In this document: positions 9,435 to 19,879 of the stretch, in pieces | Layout of the letters: every line of letters begins with the position of its first letter | Numbering within the stretch: position 1 is the first letter of the stretch | Source: Samsoniella hepiali | Taxonomy: Eukaryota; Ascomycota; Sordariomycetes; Hypocreales; Cordycipitaceae | DNA: 64,000 nucleotides | NCBI GenBank assembly: GCA_001455915.2 | Contig: LNDK02000051.1 | Location: 136,749-200,748 of the forward strand | Direction of reading: 5' to 3' | Program-made: the position numbers and the translations under genes | Notes under the pieces: model-generated | Databases searched by the model: none | What the model saw: the letters and a program-made list of their open reading frames with translations, nothing else | Told to the model about the DNA's origin: nothing

Positions 9435-10529
9435 TTTATTAATTTATAGGATGTGAGGATGTATTTATGCTTGTAAGAGTAATATAGTGCACATAATAGG
9501 GGGAAAGCCTTTGACATTCGCTACTAAACGCCATTTCTGCGGGTGAAGTCCAGACGTGACGAGCCGCAACGTTAATGATGACGCCCTCTGTGGAAAGGAG
9601 ACTAGCCATTTTAGTAGAACAATCTATTGTGTCAATGTGAAATGCGCTTTCTCCAGATATCTCGTCCGCGAGCTATGTGGAGTAGTTACCACTGACAGAC
9701 AGCGCGGTAACAAGTGCAGGTCAAGTACAAATTTCGTGTAGCAAAATAGACGTCTCCAAAGAGATATATCACAGCCTGTAGTATGCGGACTTTTCTTCAA
9801 TGATGAGAGAGAGAGTGAGCACGTTTGCGAATATTTGCCGGCAGTATATTGCACTAATGCACAATTTCGAGCGACAGCTGACAGGCGCGGCACTGCAGGT
9901 TTCTGGCTCATGATGATCTGATACATAAATGTACGATGGGGTCGGCTACTGATGCTGGACATAGAAAGAGATGATAGTGCCTCGGTTAATTATTTGTCAC
10001 GTCGCATGTGAAGCTGATGTAGGAGCCAACGATCTCCTTGACAAAGAGACAGGTAGGTGGGCGTAGGGGTGTAGATGCGACAAAAATCGCTGCCGCCAGG
10101 CCGTGGGCCAAACAAAACGCCGCGCAACTATCGGCCCTCGGAACGTATCCATCGGCCGATATACCGGTCTACGGAGCAGAGATTCCGGGATTGTTTTGAG
10201 CAGCTGATTGGCGAGCCCCTGGGAGTGACCAAGAATGTCGATATCCTTCTCCACTGTCGAAGGAATACATCCGTCGAGGTTCGGCAATAGCGCACAGACT
10301 GAGCACATAATCATTCGCTCCCGTTACATTGATATGGCGAGCAGGATATTATTAATCGTGCATCTAATCTGTTATTCAATTGTTCAGTCATCATATGACT
10401 AGACTATTGAGAGCATGGGCCGATCAAGAAAACTATAAGAATGTCTCTGGGTGTCTCGATCAAAACATTAATGAACATCAACACCTCTTTCTTTCAAAGA
10501 TACTCCGTCTCTCTCTTTGCCATTTAACG
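9435..10529. other. Intergenic region
   Basis: This 1.1-kb interval is AT-rich at its start. Short frames around 10075-10300 exist on both strands, but none has a recognisable family or splice structure. I see nothing I can support in it. Confidence 0.45.
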
Positions 10530-11325
10530 ATGTTCAATCTGACAAACCCCGACCGCGTGATCCGCATCGGTGTGATCCTTTTGAAAGGGTCTGTCGACGT
10601 CTGCCGAATATTGACTCTTCACACCTACTGACTTCTTCCTTGGCAATTAGTATTGCAGAGCTGATTGATGTTGCTCCCGTTGAGCTCTTTCGACATGTGA
10701 GCCACGAGTTCGTCGATTTCCTCCCACCTTCTGTGGTCCCGGATCAGCTCAAGCCACAGGCTCATAACTTCGAGTTCCACTGGGTCTCTGAGGCTGGACC
10801 GGCGGCTTTCATGCCTGGTACAAGCGGAGTCACAATTGTACCTACTGTACGAGTGGCCGATTCATCTTTCATGTTTCATAATGGCGCTAATAAGGCGAAT
10901 AGGATTCGTTCAAGACCTGTCCGCCACTAGACATTGTCATCATCGGTGCGTCCGGGTCGGTTGATCCTAGCCCGGCGGAGTTGGCGTATCTGCGCAAGAG
11001 CTACAAAGACAGTGCCGCGTTCATAACTGTCTGTTTTGGTATGCTAGGGCCGATGCAAGCTGGTTTATTCGACGGCAAAACCGTGACAGCACCGCGCTTC
11101 GCTTTGGACGGATTCAGGGCGCTGGCTCCGAATACAAGCTGGGTCGATCGGCGCTGGGCGCAAGATGGAAAGCTGTGGACGAGCGGCGCTCTTCTTAATG
11201 GCTTGGATGTGGTCTCGGCATTTATTCAGCATACGTGGCCTAGCGGTGAAGGCACCCTTACCGATGTCGTTATGAAGATGGCGGATTGGCCGACTGGGAG
11301 TGATAGCTACGACGACATCGTATAA
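10530..11325 (+). CDS. DJ-1/PfpI (ThiJ) family protein
   Basis: Three exons, 10530-10588, 10651-10846 and 10903-11325, encode 225 residues. Introns are 10589-10650 (GTCTGT, TACTGAC branch, TTAG) and 10847-10902 (GTACGA, GCTAATA, ATAG). Splicing restores the family consensus: IRIGVILLKG joined to IAELIDVAPVELF, then TIVPT joined to DSFKTCPPLDIVIIGA. The nucleophile elbow is ITVCFGM, with Cys in the expected place, followed by AGLFDGKTVTAP. Later comes WTSGALLNGLDVVSAFI, the usual position of the last conserved helix. The His that often follows the T in TxH is replaced (TAPRFALDGF). Such proteins serve as glyoxalases, chaperones or isonitrile hydratase relatives; which applies here is unknown. 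Without splicing the gene looks broken, but it appears intact. Confidence 0.85.
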
Positions 11326-11985
11326 TACGGCCACTTATAAAGACACTCTATCGACGCGACGAGATATAGGGCACAAAGTCGAAGAGAGGTTATTATCTAA
11401 GTTTAGATAGGCCCTGTATGCATGCCATTTATTTACTATGTTGTGTGGCTTCCGTTGTAGTGCGCTAGCTGATGTGCAATGCTCTGACAGAAGTTCGGCA
11501 CGCTCCGCACCGGCAATGTCCACCAAAGCGTACGGGATTTATGTCATCCCAATGTAGTGAAGCTGTCTGTTGTGCGACATGGTCCAAGTGTGAACGTCAT
11601 TCGTTTTACCACTTCAAGTACTAATGCCTTGTTTTCGAGTTGCACCGAGTAGCGGGACGGAAAAACATCAGCCGTACCTGTGAAATAAAACAACTTCCTA
11701 CTCCTTTCCACGGACTCTTTTCTTCTCCTACCCGCGAAACAGCACCAGCGACACGACACTTTTCGCGATGCAGCTACTCTCTACTAACAACCATGAGCCC
11801 CAGCAGCGGAGTCTGCAGAGCAGGTACGCCGCAACGGATTCCGCAAGCGCTATAGCTGACTGCCCTTTGCAGGATGTGCGTCGCCACATAAGCGCGGAGC
11901 TCCAGGCCACTGTCCACTTACAGACAACTTTCCCCCACCCTTGGCTCCGTCCGGCGATCGACTCATGTACAAGATGATCTCATCT
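11326..11985. other. Intergenic region
   Basis: This 660-bp interval between the DJ-1 gene and the phosphotransferase relic contains only short, unrecognised frames. A terminator for the DJ-1 gene is expected here but cannot be pinned down. Confidence 0.45.
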
Positions 11986-12545
11986 ATAATATCATACCAC
12001 GTGACCGAAAATGTGTTTATTAAGAGACAGCTGCATATAAATGAACTCGGCGACGATAAATATGGCAATGCGGTGGTAAATCCCTGCAGTGCGGATCGCT
12101 TGAGGAACGAAGGCGCTGTCTTGCGACATTTACGTGGGAGAACGGCCATTCCAGTTCCAGAATTACTGAATCTGCAAGCAGAAATGATATAATTTATCTT
12201 AAAATGGGTTGGTTGCTCGGAGCAGTTCAGCTCAGCGAGAATCCTGCCTCAAGAATGGACGCTGCTGTGCCTACAGTTGCGGCGCAGCTCGAGTCTGAAG
12301 TTCTTCCACAGCTGCGCAATCTACGCCCCAACCGTGTGGGAAATCCGGCCTCTGACTGGCCAATAATACCACCACCGCCACTTTAGGAGCGTAAAAAAAA
12401 AACTGTGTGTGGCCGCCAATCGCGGGGCTCTACTCTCTTTGCCACCTGGATCGCTTCATCGGGAGTCGTGTGAAGTTGTTGCCACAATTGATTGGGAGAT
12501 GACTGGTTTTCCACCAGAGTGGGAACTAGAACTTTGGAAGCAGAA
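11986..12545 (+). pseudogene. Relic of an aminoglycoside phosphotransferase (APH)-like kinase gene
   Basis: Three pieces in the right order match fungal APH/choline-kinase-like proteins but lie in shifting frames. The first (about 11990-12190) reads FIKRQLHINE ... LRNEGAVLRHLRGRTAIPVPELL, the N-lobe. The second, in another frame from about 12184, reads NDIIYLKMGWLLGAVQLSE ... VAAQLESEVLPQLRNLR and stops at 12384. The third, back in the first frame (12472-12540), reads EVVATIDWEMTGFPPEWELELW, the DxD/E-containing C-lobe motif. The catalytic HGDL block between them is not recognisable. With at least two frame changes, a stop and a lost catalytic loop, it cannot make a working kinase. Some frame changes could hide short introns, but the missing HGDL argues against a live gene. 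Confidence 0.75.
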
Positions 12546-12718
12546 GAAAATGTCAAATTGATATAAGCTGCTAAAGACCATGAGAGTGGGTTCTTCTCAG
12601 GCTGATGATTTATCCAAACGAAGCAACGACCAGAAATCCCAGGCACATCTCATGCGCACATCCTGCTCTTGTGAGTCCTCTCAGCCAAGCAATAGTATAT
12701 TAAATGAATTCCGCGTAC

Positions 12719-13015
12719 TTATTCGGTGGCACGCTTGACTGGCTTCGGGATTTGTATAGGCTTGGTTGTCTGCGCGACCGGCGTACCCTTGACTGGCTGC
12801 GCATCTGGTATAGTCTCGTCTGGCTGTGCATCTGGTGTAGTCTCGGCTGTCTTCTCGGCTGTCTTTTTGGCTGGTTGGTGATCGTCAGTACGCTCTTTTC
12901 CGCAGTGTTCCCAATCGCAGACGGTCCAGGGATGAAAGCCACAGCCTGGACAGTTATCGGAAAAACCACTCCAAAGGCTTGTTCCGCAATGTCTGCATTT
13001 CTCTGGGGGCGACAT
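12719..13015 (-). CDS. Small CxxC zinc-ribbon-like protein with Pro/Thr repeat tail
   Basis: A single exon encodes 98 residues from ATG 13015. The first 40 residues hold CRHCG, then NCPGCGF, then VCDWEHCGK: six cysteines in paired CxxC or CxxxxC spacing plus histidines, consistent with a small zinc-binding module. The C-terminal half is low-complexity, with repeats of KTAEKTAE and PDAQPDETIPDAQP that look like recent unit expansions. There is no signal peptide or membrane segment. I do not recognise a named family. The ordered cysteine pattern supports coding, but the gene is short and could carry an additional upstream exon, since an overlapping open frame continues to 13247 on the same strand. 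Confidence 0.5.
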   Translation of the reverse strand: MSPPEKCRHCGTSLWSGFSDNCPGCGFHPWTVCDWEHCGKERTDDHQPAKKTAEKTAETTPDAQPDETIPDAQPVKGTPVAQTTKPIQIPKPVKRATE

Positions 13016-14459
13016 ATTTATTGATGGATCGAACTTTGAGGGATGTCGAACTTGTTGGTAGAGATGGCCTTGATGGTATGGGGGATTCCTCAGTATTTAT
13101 ACTCGAGCAACTTGAGCTCTCCTTGACAATATCAGAAACTGTAGAACTCTGCGGCTTGCCATTGTGCGCAGTACAAAAAGCTATACCTGAGGGTGCTGGA
13201 GAAACAAAGTAGGTATTCAGGCGCGGGCGCGCACGATTACCAGCCAATCACCCAAGGTGTCGGCAGTCAAAACGAGGTCGACGCCTGCTAAGAAAAAGGA
13301 ACGAGTTTTATTGATACGGTTGTTGTTGCGGTTGCCGCCAAGTGTACCGTGGTATAGAGTCGCACTCAAGAGAGCAACTGGTGCTGTAGTGGTTGCTGGG
13401 TTTCAGTCGGACGCACGGCCAGGCGGGTTGCTGAAGTACGCTGGGGCTGGAACCAGCAACAAGCGCCGTGAATCAGAACAAGGGTTTCTAATAAAGACAA
13501 GCCAGCGGTGATTCAGCGCTACAACAGGCAGGGGACAGTTTTACCTCTCCTTAAGTGTGACGCATCTCTGGTGAGGCCTTGTTACAGATTAGGCAATTAC
13601 TTGAACGAGCTAACCGCTACGGCCTACTGTTGGCCTGGGCGAGCAAAAAAGTTGGTATCCACTGCCCAACATAAATTTATGACAACAAGTCATAAAAAAG
13701 AAATAAAAATAAAAATCGAAAGTCGGAAGAATTGACACAAATTTGCTGCCTAAGATAAAGCGACCAGAAACCGCAGCCTGGATTAGGATTCACAGTGGCG
13801 GCCCCTTGCCCCCAGTAATTAATATGCTGTCGCCTGCCGTGCTGGTGTCCAGGTTGTGACGGGCCTGACCAAACACATTATCACTGCTCAATCTTTGGGA
13901 AGAAGGCCGTCACAAGAAGGTGAGTGATTAATGACGAAAAGTTTCAACAAAGTTCGTCCACCATTAATTCACACGCTATCACCTACCATGGTGGCGTGCA
14001 GGTTGAGGCCTGGCACAACATGACTGCTCAACTTGCAGGAAGAGCCGCGTCACGAAAAGGTCACTTATGAATGACAAGAACTTCAATACATTTCGTCCAC
14101 CATTAATTAATATTCCGCCACCTGCCATGGTGGCGTGCAGGCTGTCACAGTCCTGGCCTGGCACAGCATCACTGCTTCATCTTTAGGAAGAAGCTCGTCA
14201 CGAGAAGGTGAATGATGAATGACAAAGAATTTCAATATAATTCGTCCACCAATAATTAATATGCCATCACCTGCCATGGTGGCGTGCAGACTGTCACAGT
14301 CCTGACCTGGCACAGCATCACTGCTCAATCTTCAGGAAGAAGCCCGTGACGAAAAGGCCATTCATGAATCACGAAAGTTCCAATATCATTCGTTCACTCT
14401 ACCCCCTCTTCATTTTTAAATCACAAGACCTATTTTGACCAGGACAGTGAGTCACGCAT
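13016..14459. other. Intergenic region containing a tandem array
   Basis: The first 800 bp hold no convincing coding sequence. The remainder is the four-unit tandem array described separately. The region lies upstream of the small CxxC gene and downstream of the second sulfotransferase-like gene, so one promoter is expected near 13016-13200. Confidence 0.5.
13812..14402. repeat. Tandem array of four ~145-bp units
   Basis: Four directly repeated units are anchored by the CCTGCCATGGTGGCGTGCAG core, with the CCATGG (or its variant) at 13837, 13986, 14125 and 14274, so periods are 149, 139 and 149 bp. Each unit runs from the core through CCTGGCACA.CATCACTGCTCAATCTT, AGGAAGAAGCC, GTCACGA.AAGGT, GAATGA, TTTCAATA to TTCGTCCACCATTAATTAAT. 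The core can fold: in the third unit GCCACC and GGTGGC flank TGCCAT. Units differ by scattered substitutions and small indels, so the array is not very recent. It has no coding frame in common between units. Confidence 0.9.
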
Positions 14460-15308
14460 CTAACTCCACAGATGCCACAGCCCTATGCCTACCGCACCCA
14501 TCGCCACCGCCAGCCATGCCATTCTCTTGGCCGAGGTGAGAAAGACCATGACCTCTCCGTCTCGCTGATTCTTGCTGCGGTACGCGCTGTCGTTGAGGCG
14601 CGGAAACGGCACGTCGGGCACCGGCTTGCCCAGAAACGCACACAGCGGCTCCCACCCATCGCCCAGCGTATACTCGAGTCGTCGCTCCGCCGGAACCATC
14701 GCCCGGATGCGCCGGTAGTACGCCTCGTACGCCTCGCGCGCGTGGGCTTCAATCTCGGCGCGGCTCCGCGCGCCGAAGAAGCCGTAGTTGGTCTTGATCA
14801 TGGCGTCGGCGGCGCGTGACCGCAGCACGTTGCGGATGAGCCACACGGCGAGCCGCTGCCGCGGCAGGAAGAGGTTGTCCAGCACGCCGGCCTGGTAGCT
14901 CCGCCACCAGCTGTCAAAGTCCCTCTGGACGACGACGATTTTGGCCTGCGGATACGCGGCGATGAGCTGGTCGGCAAAGGGGCCGGCCAGGTCCGTCACA
15001 ATGTCGTATTCGTCTCCCCACAGCGCATCCCAGTCCGGGCGCGTGAAGCGCGACGGCCGTGGCTGCGCGCCGGGGACGTCGGGCCATGTGCCGTCGACGG
15101 CCCGCTCGATGCCGACCCAGGGATTGCCGAGAATGTCTTCGACGGCGTGGTGTGTCTTGTAGCCGAGTATTCGGTAAGCTTCGGCGAGGGACCGGGTTGC
15201 CATGCGGTAGAGGGCGACGTGGATGACGAGAAGACCTTGTCCATCTTGTCCATCCGCATCGGACTGTCGCTTCTCCATGATGAGCGGCACCGTCTCGAAT
15301 GCGTCCAT
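14460..15308 (-). CDS. Sulfotransferase-fold P-loop protein (PF17784-type) with C-terminal anchor
   Basis: A single exon encodes 282 residues from ATG 15308 (MDAFETVPL); an ATG ten codons upstream would also fit. Family landmarks are VALYRMATRSLAEAYRILGY (degenerate P-loop where GLGRTGTxSL is usual), then HHAVEDIL, DWDALWGDEYDIVTDL, LIAAYPQAKIVVVQRDFDSWW, and DGWEPLCAFLGKPVPDVPFP with LND. The C-terminus is hydrophobic (MAWLAVAMGAVGIGLWHLW), predicting a tail anchor. Codon third positions are much richer in G and C than in the related gene at 8634. Activity and substrate are unknown; the altered P-loop makes classic PAPS use uncertain. Confidence 0.85.
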   Translation of the reverse strand: MDAFETVPLIMEKRQSDADGQDGQGLLVIHVALYRMATRSLAEAYRILGYKTHHAVEDILGNPWVGIERAVDGTWPDVPGAQPRPSRFTRPDWDALWGDEYDIVTDLAGPFADQLIAAYPQAKIVVVQRDFDSWWRSYQAGVLDNLFLPRQRLAVWLIRNVLRSRAADAMIKTNYGFFGARSRAEIEAHAREAYEAYYRRIRAMVPAERRLEYTLGDGWEPLCAFLGKPVPDVPFPRLNDSAYRSKNQRDGEVMVFLTSAKRMAWLAVAMGAVGIGLWHLWS

Positions 15309-17271
15309 TACTTTGTAATGCTGCAAACTCGTGTGCAAGACTTGGTGAACGTTTGTCGCAATTTTTTTAGTATTCTGCTTACGTTTAGCTAGATAGGAGT
15401 GACACAGGGCGCTAATCGGGAGATGACCCTGTGATTATTAGGTGCGTCCAGAACAGCCATGTCTCAGCCAAGTATTTCTAGATCTTTCTGTGCAGATGAA
15501 GAGTATTGTCATCGTGGCTCGCTCTGCTTTTTTCTGCTTTTTCAGTAACAAATGTCCGAGTGATGTCGCGAGCATATCGAGGCTACCAATACCATCCGTC
15601 CCAATGCACCACTAGTCCCATTTGGCAGTGCCATTCCAAGGTGCTCGGCAGTATGCGTCATCGCTGCGTCCTGCGATCCCATTTTGCGCTTCTCAAGCTT
15701 GCCAAGTCGGCATTTGCTAGCCCAAGATCGCTGTACGTATTGCGCTCAATTCCAGCCTGAAGCTTCCACTTCGGCTCGTCGGGCGCTTCCTAGAGCCGCT
15801 TCCAGGCTAAACGTTAGCGGCGGCGCGACCATTCCATCGCCATCGGATTCCATATGTGGGGGAGTCATGCCAAATACCCCCAAGCAGCCTGCCCAAGCAA
15901 CCTATGTGGGCGTCGCATAAAAATTGTCAAAAAAACACCAAGCGCGCACAGAGTAAAGTCAATGCGTTGAACCATTTTATTCAGCGGCGATTAGATAGTT
16001 GCACTGCTACCACGCCTGGAAGCTGCCGGCTAATACGGGCCACTACGGTAAACCCTAAAACGAACCCACTGTTGGCCACTGCCACCACTACCAGCCACTG
16101 TTGCCACTGGCACAGCTCGCTTTGCTATCGCGGCCAGCCCTATCACAACATTTTACGTAGTATTTTTGGGTGTTGAGTTTTGGAAGCTAAACGTATTGAT
16201 AAGATTGGTCAATAAACGCAGTAGGTCTACAGGCCCAATACGCTTTAGACTCCCGAGTATTCCAAAGGTTCCCTCGCTATTCCGGGTCCCTGCCAAGGCA
16301 TCGCCGCAACACCAGTTAGTATCATCATACGGATATTAAATCAAATCAAAGTTCTGGACTTCATTTTCAGAAAGAAATATTGGACCGTGGTAGAACTGGC
16401 ACCCCTTGTAGCATCTATGATTCCTAACCCGATGAGCTTTGCCACCAGTTCTCCACCTGCTACGCCCAGCTTAATAATGCCATACTAGATTTTTTTTCCC
16501 TGGGTCTAGTCTTTGTGGAAACTGCAATTCGAGACCTACGATGGCGGAATTTAAATAGCGACACTTCACGTTGCCGTACTACATCTCCTATTTACACACA
16601 CATCAGCAACGTGAGCGCGTCCCTGGACGACTGGTTCGAGACTGAGAGTGTCAGCCAGGCCTCTTCTGTATTGAAGCCATGTTCAGGGATAAGGTTAGTT
16701 CACATGGACACCATACTAGTGTGCTATTGAGCTCTTGACTCATGCCTGGAGTTGCCCATCGAGTAGGCAACCCTTGTTGACAGACAGGCTTGATGCACAG
16801 GCCGCGGCCGAATATGGAAGTGAAGGGATATAAAGCACATATGGAAGAACATTGAGGAAAATGCTTAGTAGTAGGAAGCCCTTCACTCACGCTACCACGG
16901 TACGTGTACGGGCGGTGCACCTGTTGGGCCGCGGGCCGGGATCAGGTAGACTGATTTGAAATCATGCCGACCAAAATGACCTGACCCACCGCTACTGAGG
17001 TATAAAGTCACGCATGTAACTACATGTATAGTGTAGCTAGTATAGGTCCTGCTAGAAAGCAGTGCTTTCACACTGTACTTGCGCTGCCGCGGTATGTGTA
17101 CGGGGCGGTACACCTGGGCCGGGATAAGGTAGACTGATTTGAAATCATGCTGACGAAAATGACCTGACTCACGGCTACTGAGGTATAAATTCACATATCC
17201 TCTATCTATCTTTAAACGTAGGCCTTATTTTTATAACGAGACAAACAAGTGAAGCAGTTCAAATAACCAAA
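15309..17271. other. Gene-free region with duplicated promoter at its right end
   Basis: About 2 kb without a supportable gene. Frames near 15684-15920 and 15856-16176 have no recognisable family and no consistent codon bias. The right-hand 400 bp hold two copies of a ~128-bp unit that ends in a TATA-like sequence, described separately. Confidence 0.5.
16883..17195 (+). repeat. Tandem duplication of a ~128-bp promoter-like unit
   Basis: Two direct copies, about 16883-17010 and 17068-17195, are offset by 183 bp. Both share TACGTGTACGGGGCGGT, CACCTG, GGGCCGGGAT, AGGTAGACTGATTTGAAATC, ATGC.GAC.AAAATGACCTGA and CTACTGAGGTATAAA. The second copy ends in GAGGTATAAAT about 85 bp before the NmrA-like start at 17272, so that TATA-like box is well placed to serve that gene. 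The first copy carries the same box with no gene directly after it. Confidence 0.85.
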
Positions 17272-18292
17272 ATGACCAGCCTTCGACGCGTGGGAATTTT
17301 TCCTGCTTCTGGTGGTATCGGGGGCAGCACTGCCAAACATCTCCTGCCTCGGCTGCCCGCTCATGATCTTGTCTTCATTGCACGCAATCCTTCCCGTTTG
17401 GAAGCTGCAGCGGATGAGGGGGTGACAGTTCGAGCTGCCGATTACGACAATGATGAGCATCTGAAGACTGCGTTTGAGGGGATTGATGTCCTGTTCTTGA
17501 TCTCGTATGCTTCAGTAGAAGATGAGCATCGCGCCGAGGTCAGTGGACTAGAAATCGAAGAGCGGGAGCCAGACTAATCAAGGGAAGCGACACCGATTTG
17601 CCATCGACTGTTCTCTCCGAAGCGGTGTGAAGTACATCTTCTACGGATCTCTCGGTTTCGCTGGTAAAGAGGGATCCAGGGAAACAGTCGCCCATGTCAT
17701 GAAGCCTCACGTGGCGACCGAGAAGTATCTTGAGAAATTGCACGACAAGGATCCTGCTTTTAACTACACCATAATTCGGGAGGGTCTCTACTCCGAATCC
17801 TACCCACTTTATACCTCCTTCTTCGACCCGGAGAATCCAGTTGACGAGATCAAAATTCCGCATGATGGATCTGGGCCTGGAATTTCCTGGGTGAAGCGAG
17901 AGGAGCTGGGCGAAGGTACCGCAGAGCTACTGAAACGCTTCATTAACGACCCTACAAACTTCCAGTACAAGAATCAGACGGTTCTCCTGTCGGGCTCCGT
18001 GGCGCTCACCTTGCGAGAATCGGTTGATATCCTTGGCAAAATTGCCAATCATCCGACTGGCATCGTCCAGGTCTCTGACGACGAATTTGCCGAACAAGCT
18101 ATTGTTTCTACCAGCTTCATCTATCACGACGTCAATTTCGCCAAGCCTTGGGCTAGTGCTTTCGAGGCATTCCGGAGAGGCGAGGCTGCCACAGTTTCTC
18201 CTCTGCTAAAGGAGCTCCTAGGACGGGAACCCGAGGATTTCGAAACCACAATCAGAGGGGCTGTAGCTAATCCAACTATGCAAATGATTTGA
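17272..18292 (+). CDS. NmrA-like NAD(P)-binding protein
   Basis: Two exons, 17272-17538 and 17588-18292, encode 323 residues. The 49-nt intron has a GTCAGT donor, a GACTAAT branch site and a GAAG acceptor; other acceptors would give a 34-nt intron or break the frame. The N-terminus shows the Rossmann dinucleotide motif IFPASGGIGGSTAKHLL, then ARNPSRLE, and FEGIDVLFLISYAS. The second exon has the family block SGVKYIFYGSLGF, the substrate-lobe EGLYSESYP and ISWVKREELGEGTAELL. It belongs to the atypical short-chain dehydrogenase group related to NmrA and HSCARG, which act as redox-sensing regulators or as quinone/ether reductases. The role here is unknown. Upstream lies the duplicated promoter unit. 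Confidence 0.85.
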
Positions 18293-19879
18293 GGGAGTTT
18301 CAGGAGTAGGGTCAGACGTAAGGTCCGGCGCTCTTCGGTTATCATGGCATCTCAGCCTAAGATGCCAATAGTGTGATATTACCATATATTACGCAAATTT
18401 TGGAGTTCATATCATCTACATGATATGGGCAGTGTGACGATTGGTTTGAACTAGTTGGAAAACTGTATTTTGAAGCTCATACCTGCCGTTTAGCAGTTTT
18501 GAACTATGAAACTAGTCCGTTTGAGTACATATGGACTACAGAAAATGACGCCATCTTTCATTACTGTGCTAGATCAATTAAGAATCCGATGTCGAGTCTC
18601 GTCGTCTTGTTGAAGCCTGAATTTCCGCCTCTTACTAACCCAGTGTGCAGAAACTCTACATATTTTCCAATTGGCTGGCATTTCACGATGTGTCAAAGTT
18701 TTGAGCCTCGAGACTACTGGTCCATACAGGTGATAGAAGTCCTGAGGGGCAGGCCAATCCATTCCGGAAATTAGCTCTCAGTTGTCGTATTGGAATGGAC
18801 TTCTCAGGTACGGTAGCTGCCTTGTGTAAATGTACTTACTCGTTCTCATACGTAAAATTAAATAAGAATTGTCTACCGATATAGGCTTCCACCTACATAT
18901 TCGCCCAAACGAAGATACACTCCTCGGAAATCAAACTGCATACAGTTTTCTTGCAACTATTACCGCAAGAACTGATATATAGTGTTTTAGGGACGATATG
19001 AGTCTAACCACTACCGCCCAACCATCAAATTCTACTTCCAGGTCGTCACGCTAATTAGGCCCGTGCGCCTGTACGTGGGCCAGTAAATTAGCGCAACTGC
19101 CGCCTCATTCTTATGCAGCTATTACAGCGCATGCTAATATTAAAAGAAAGAGTGTGACCTCGGGCGGCTGGTTTTGCACATAAAAAGACATGAATTTCAC
19201 TCACTACTTTTAGCAGTTTTTGCCGATTTGTTGCGGTTCGGTGAATGAATGCATCGAAGCCCAGGGAAGATATGTAGGGAAAAGCAAAAATATAATCTTG
19301 CGTTCAGCCCTCTTTCTCTATATAGTAATACCCGGATAACTGTGACGTCAAGAACTTATTTGATCAGGCCAGAAGTTCGGCCGTTACCAGTAAAGAGAGA
19401 AGCGCCGCCTCTGCCGACAGGCTAGCGTACCCTTTTCCCACATAAGTCTGACGGTTATTCAGGGATTGGTTGGAACGCCTCGGTAATTCCTCCATTGGAC
19501 CTCGACTTTACCAATAGGAGTACACTTCCGCCTTTCTATTCGGAAAATTTCTCGGTGCTCAGAGCTTTGTTCCCCAAGCGCTCAGCCACATCTCGCAGAA
19601 TAAGAGGAGCGGATTGCCCGCACTTTGACCTCTGCCCTAACGAAGCACAAACACAGGCGAAACTACTGGATCTTTTGACGGGACCGCAGTCGGCATCGTT
19701 CTTTAATTTTTCATCATTCCTATACCTCAGGGAAAGTCTTCCTCATCACATAACAAAGGAAAGGGGGCCATCAGCTTGTAAACCCAATTGTCACTCTCCC
19801 TTGCGGTCCAGCATTCACACTGATACGCTGCTACAGTCTGGAAATCATTCGAAATATACAACCAACTTCCTTTGTTACA
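18293..19879. other. Intergenic region
   Basis: This 1.6-kb interval is AT-rich and has no supportable gene. A long plus-strand frame begins at 19495 but lacks family resemblance and overlaps the start of the secreted-peptide gene; it most likely covers that gene's promoter and leader. Confidence 0.5.

Noticed and set aside
10847..10930. Frameshift or truncation in the DJ-1/PfpI gene
   Set aside because: The apparent break is explained by a 56-nt intron with GTACGA, GCTAATA and ATAG signals; the spliced protein restores DSFKTCPPLDIVIIGA.
13812..14402. CRISPR array
   Set aside because: The units are ~145-bp contiguous tandem repeats with no unique spacers, and the genome is fungal.
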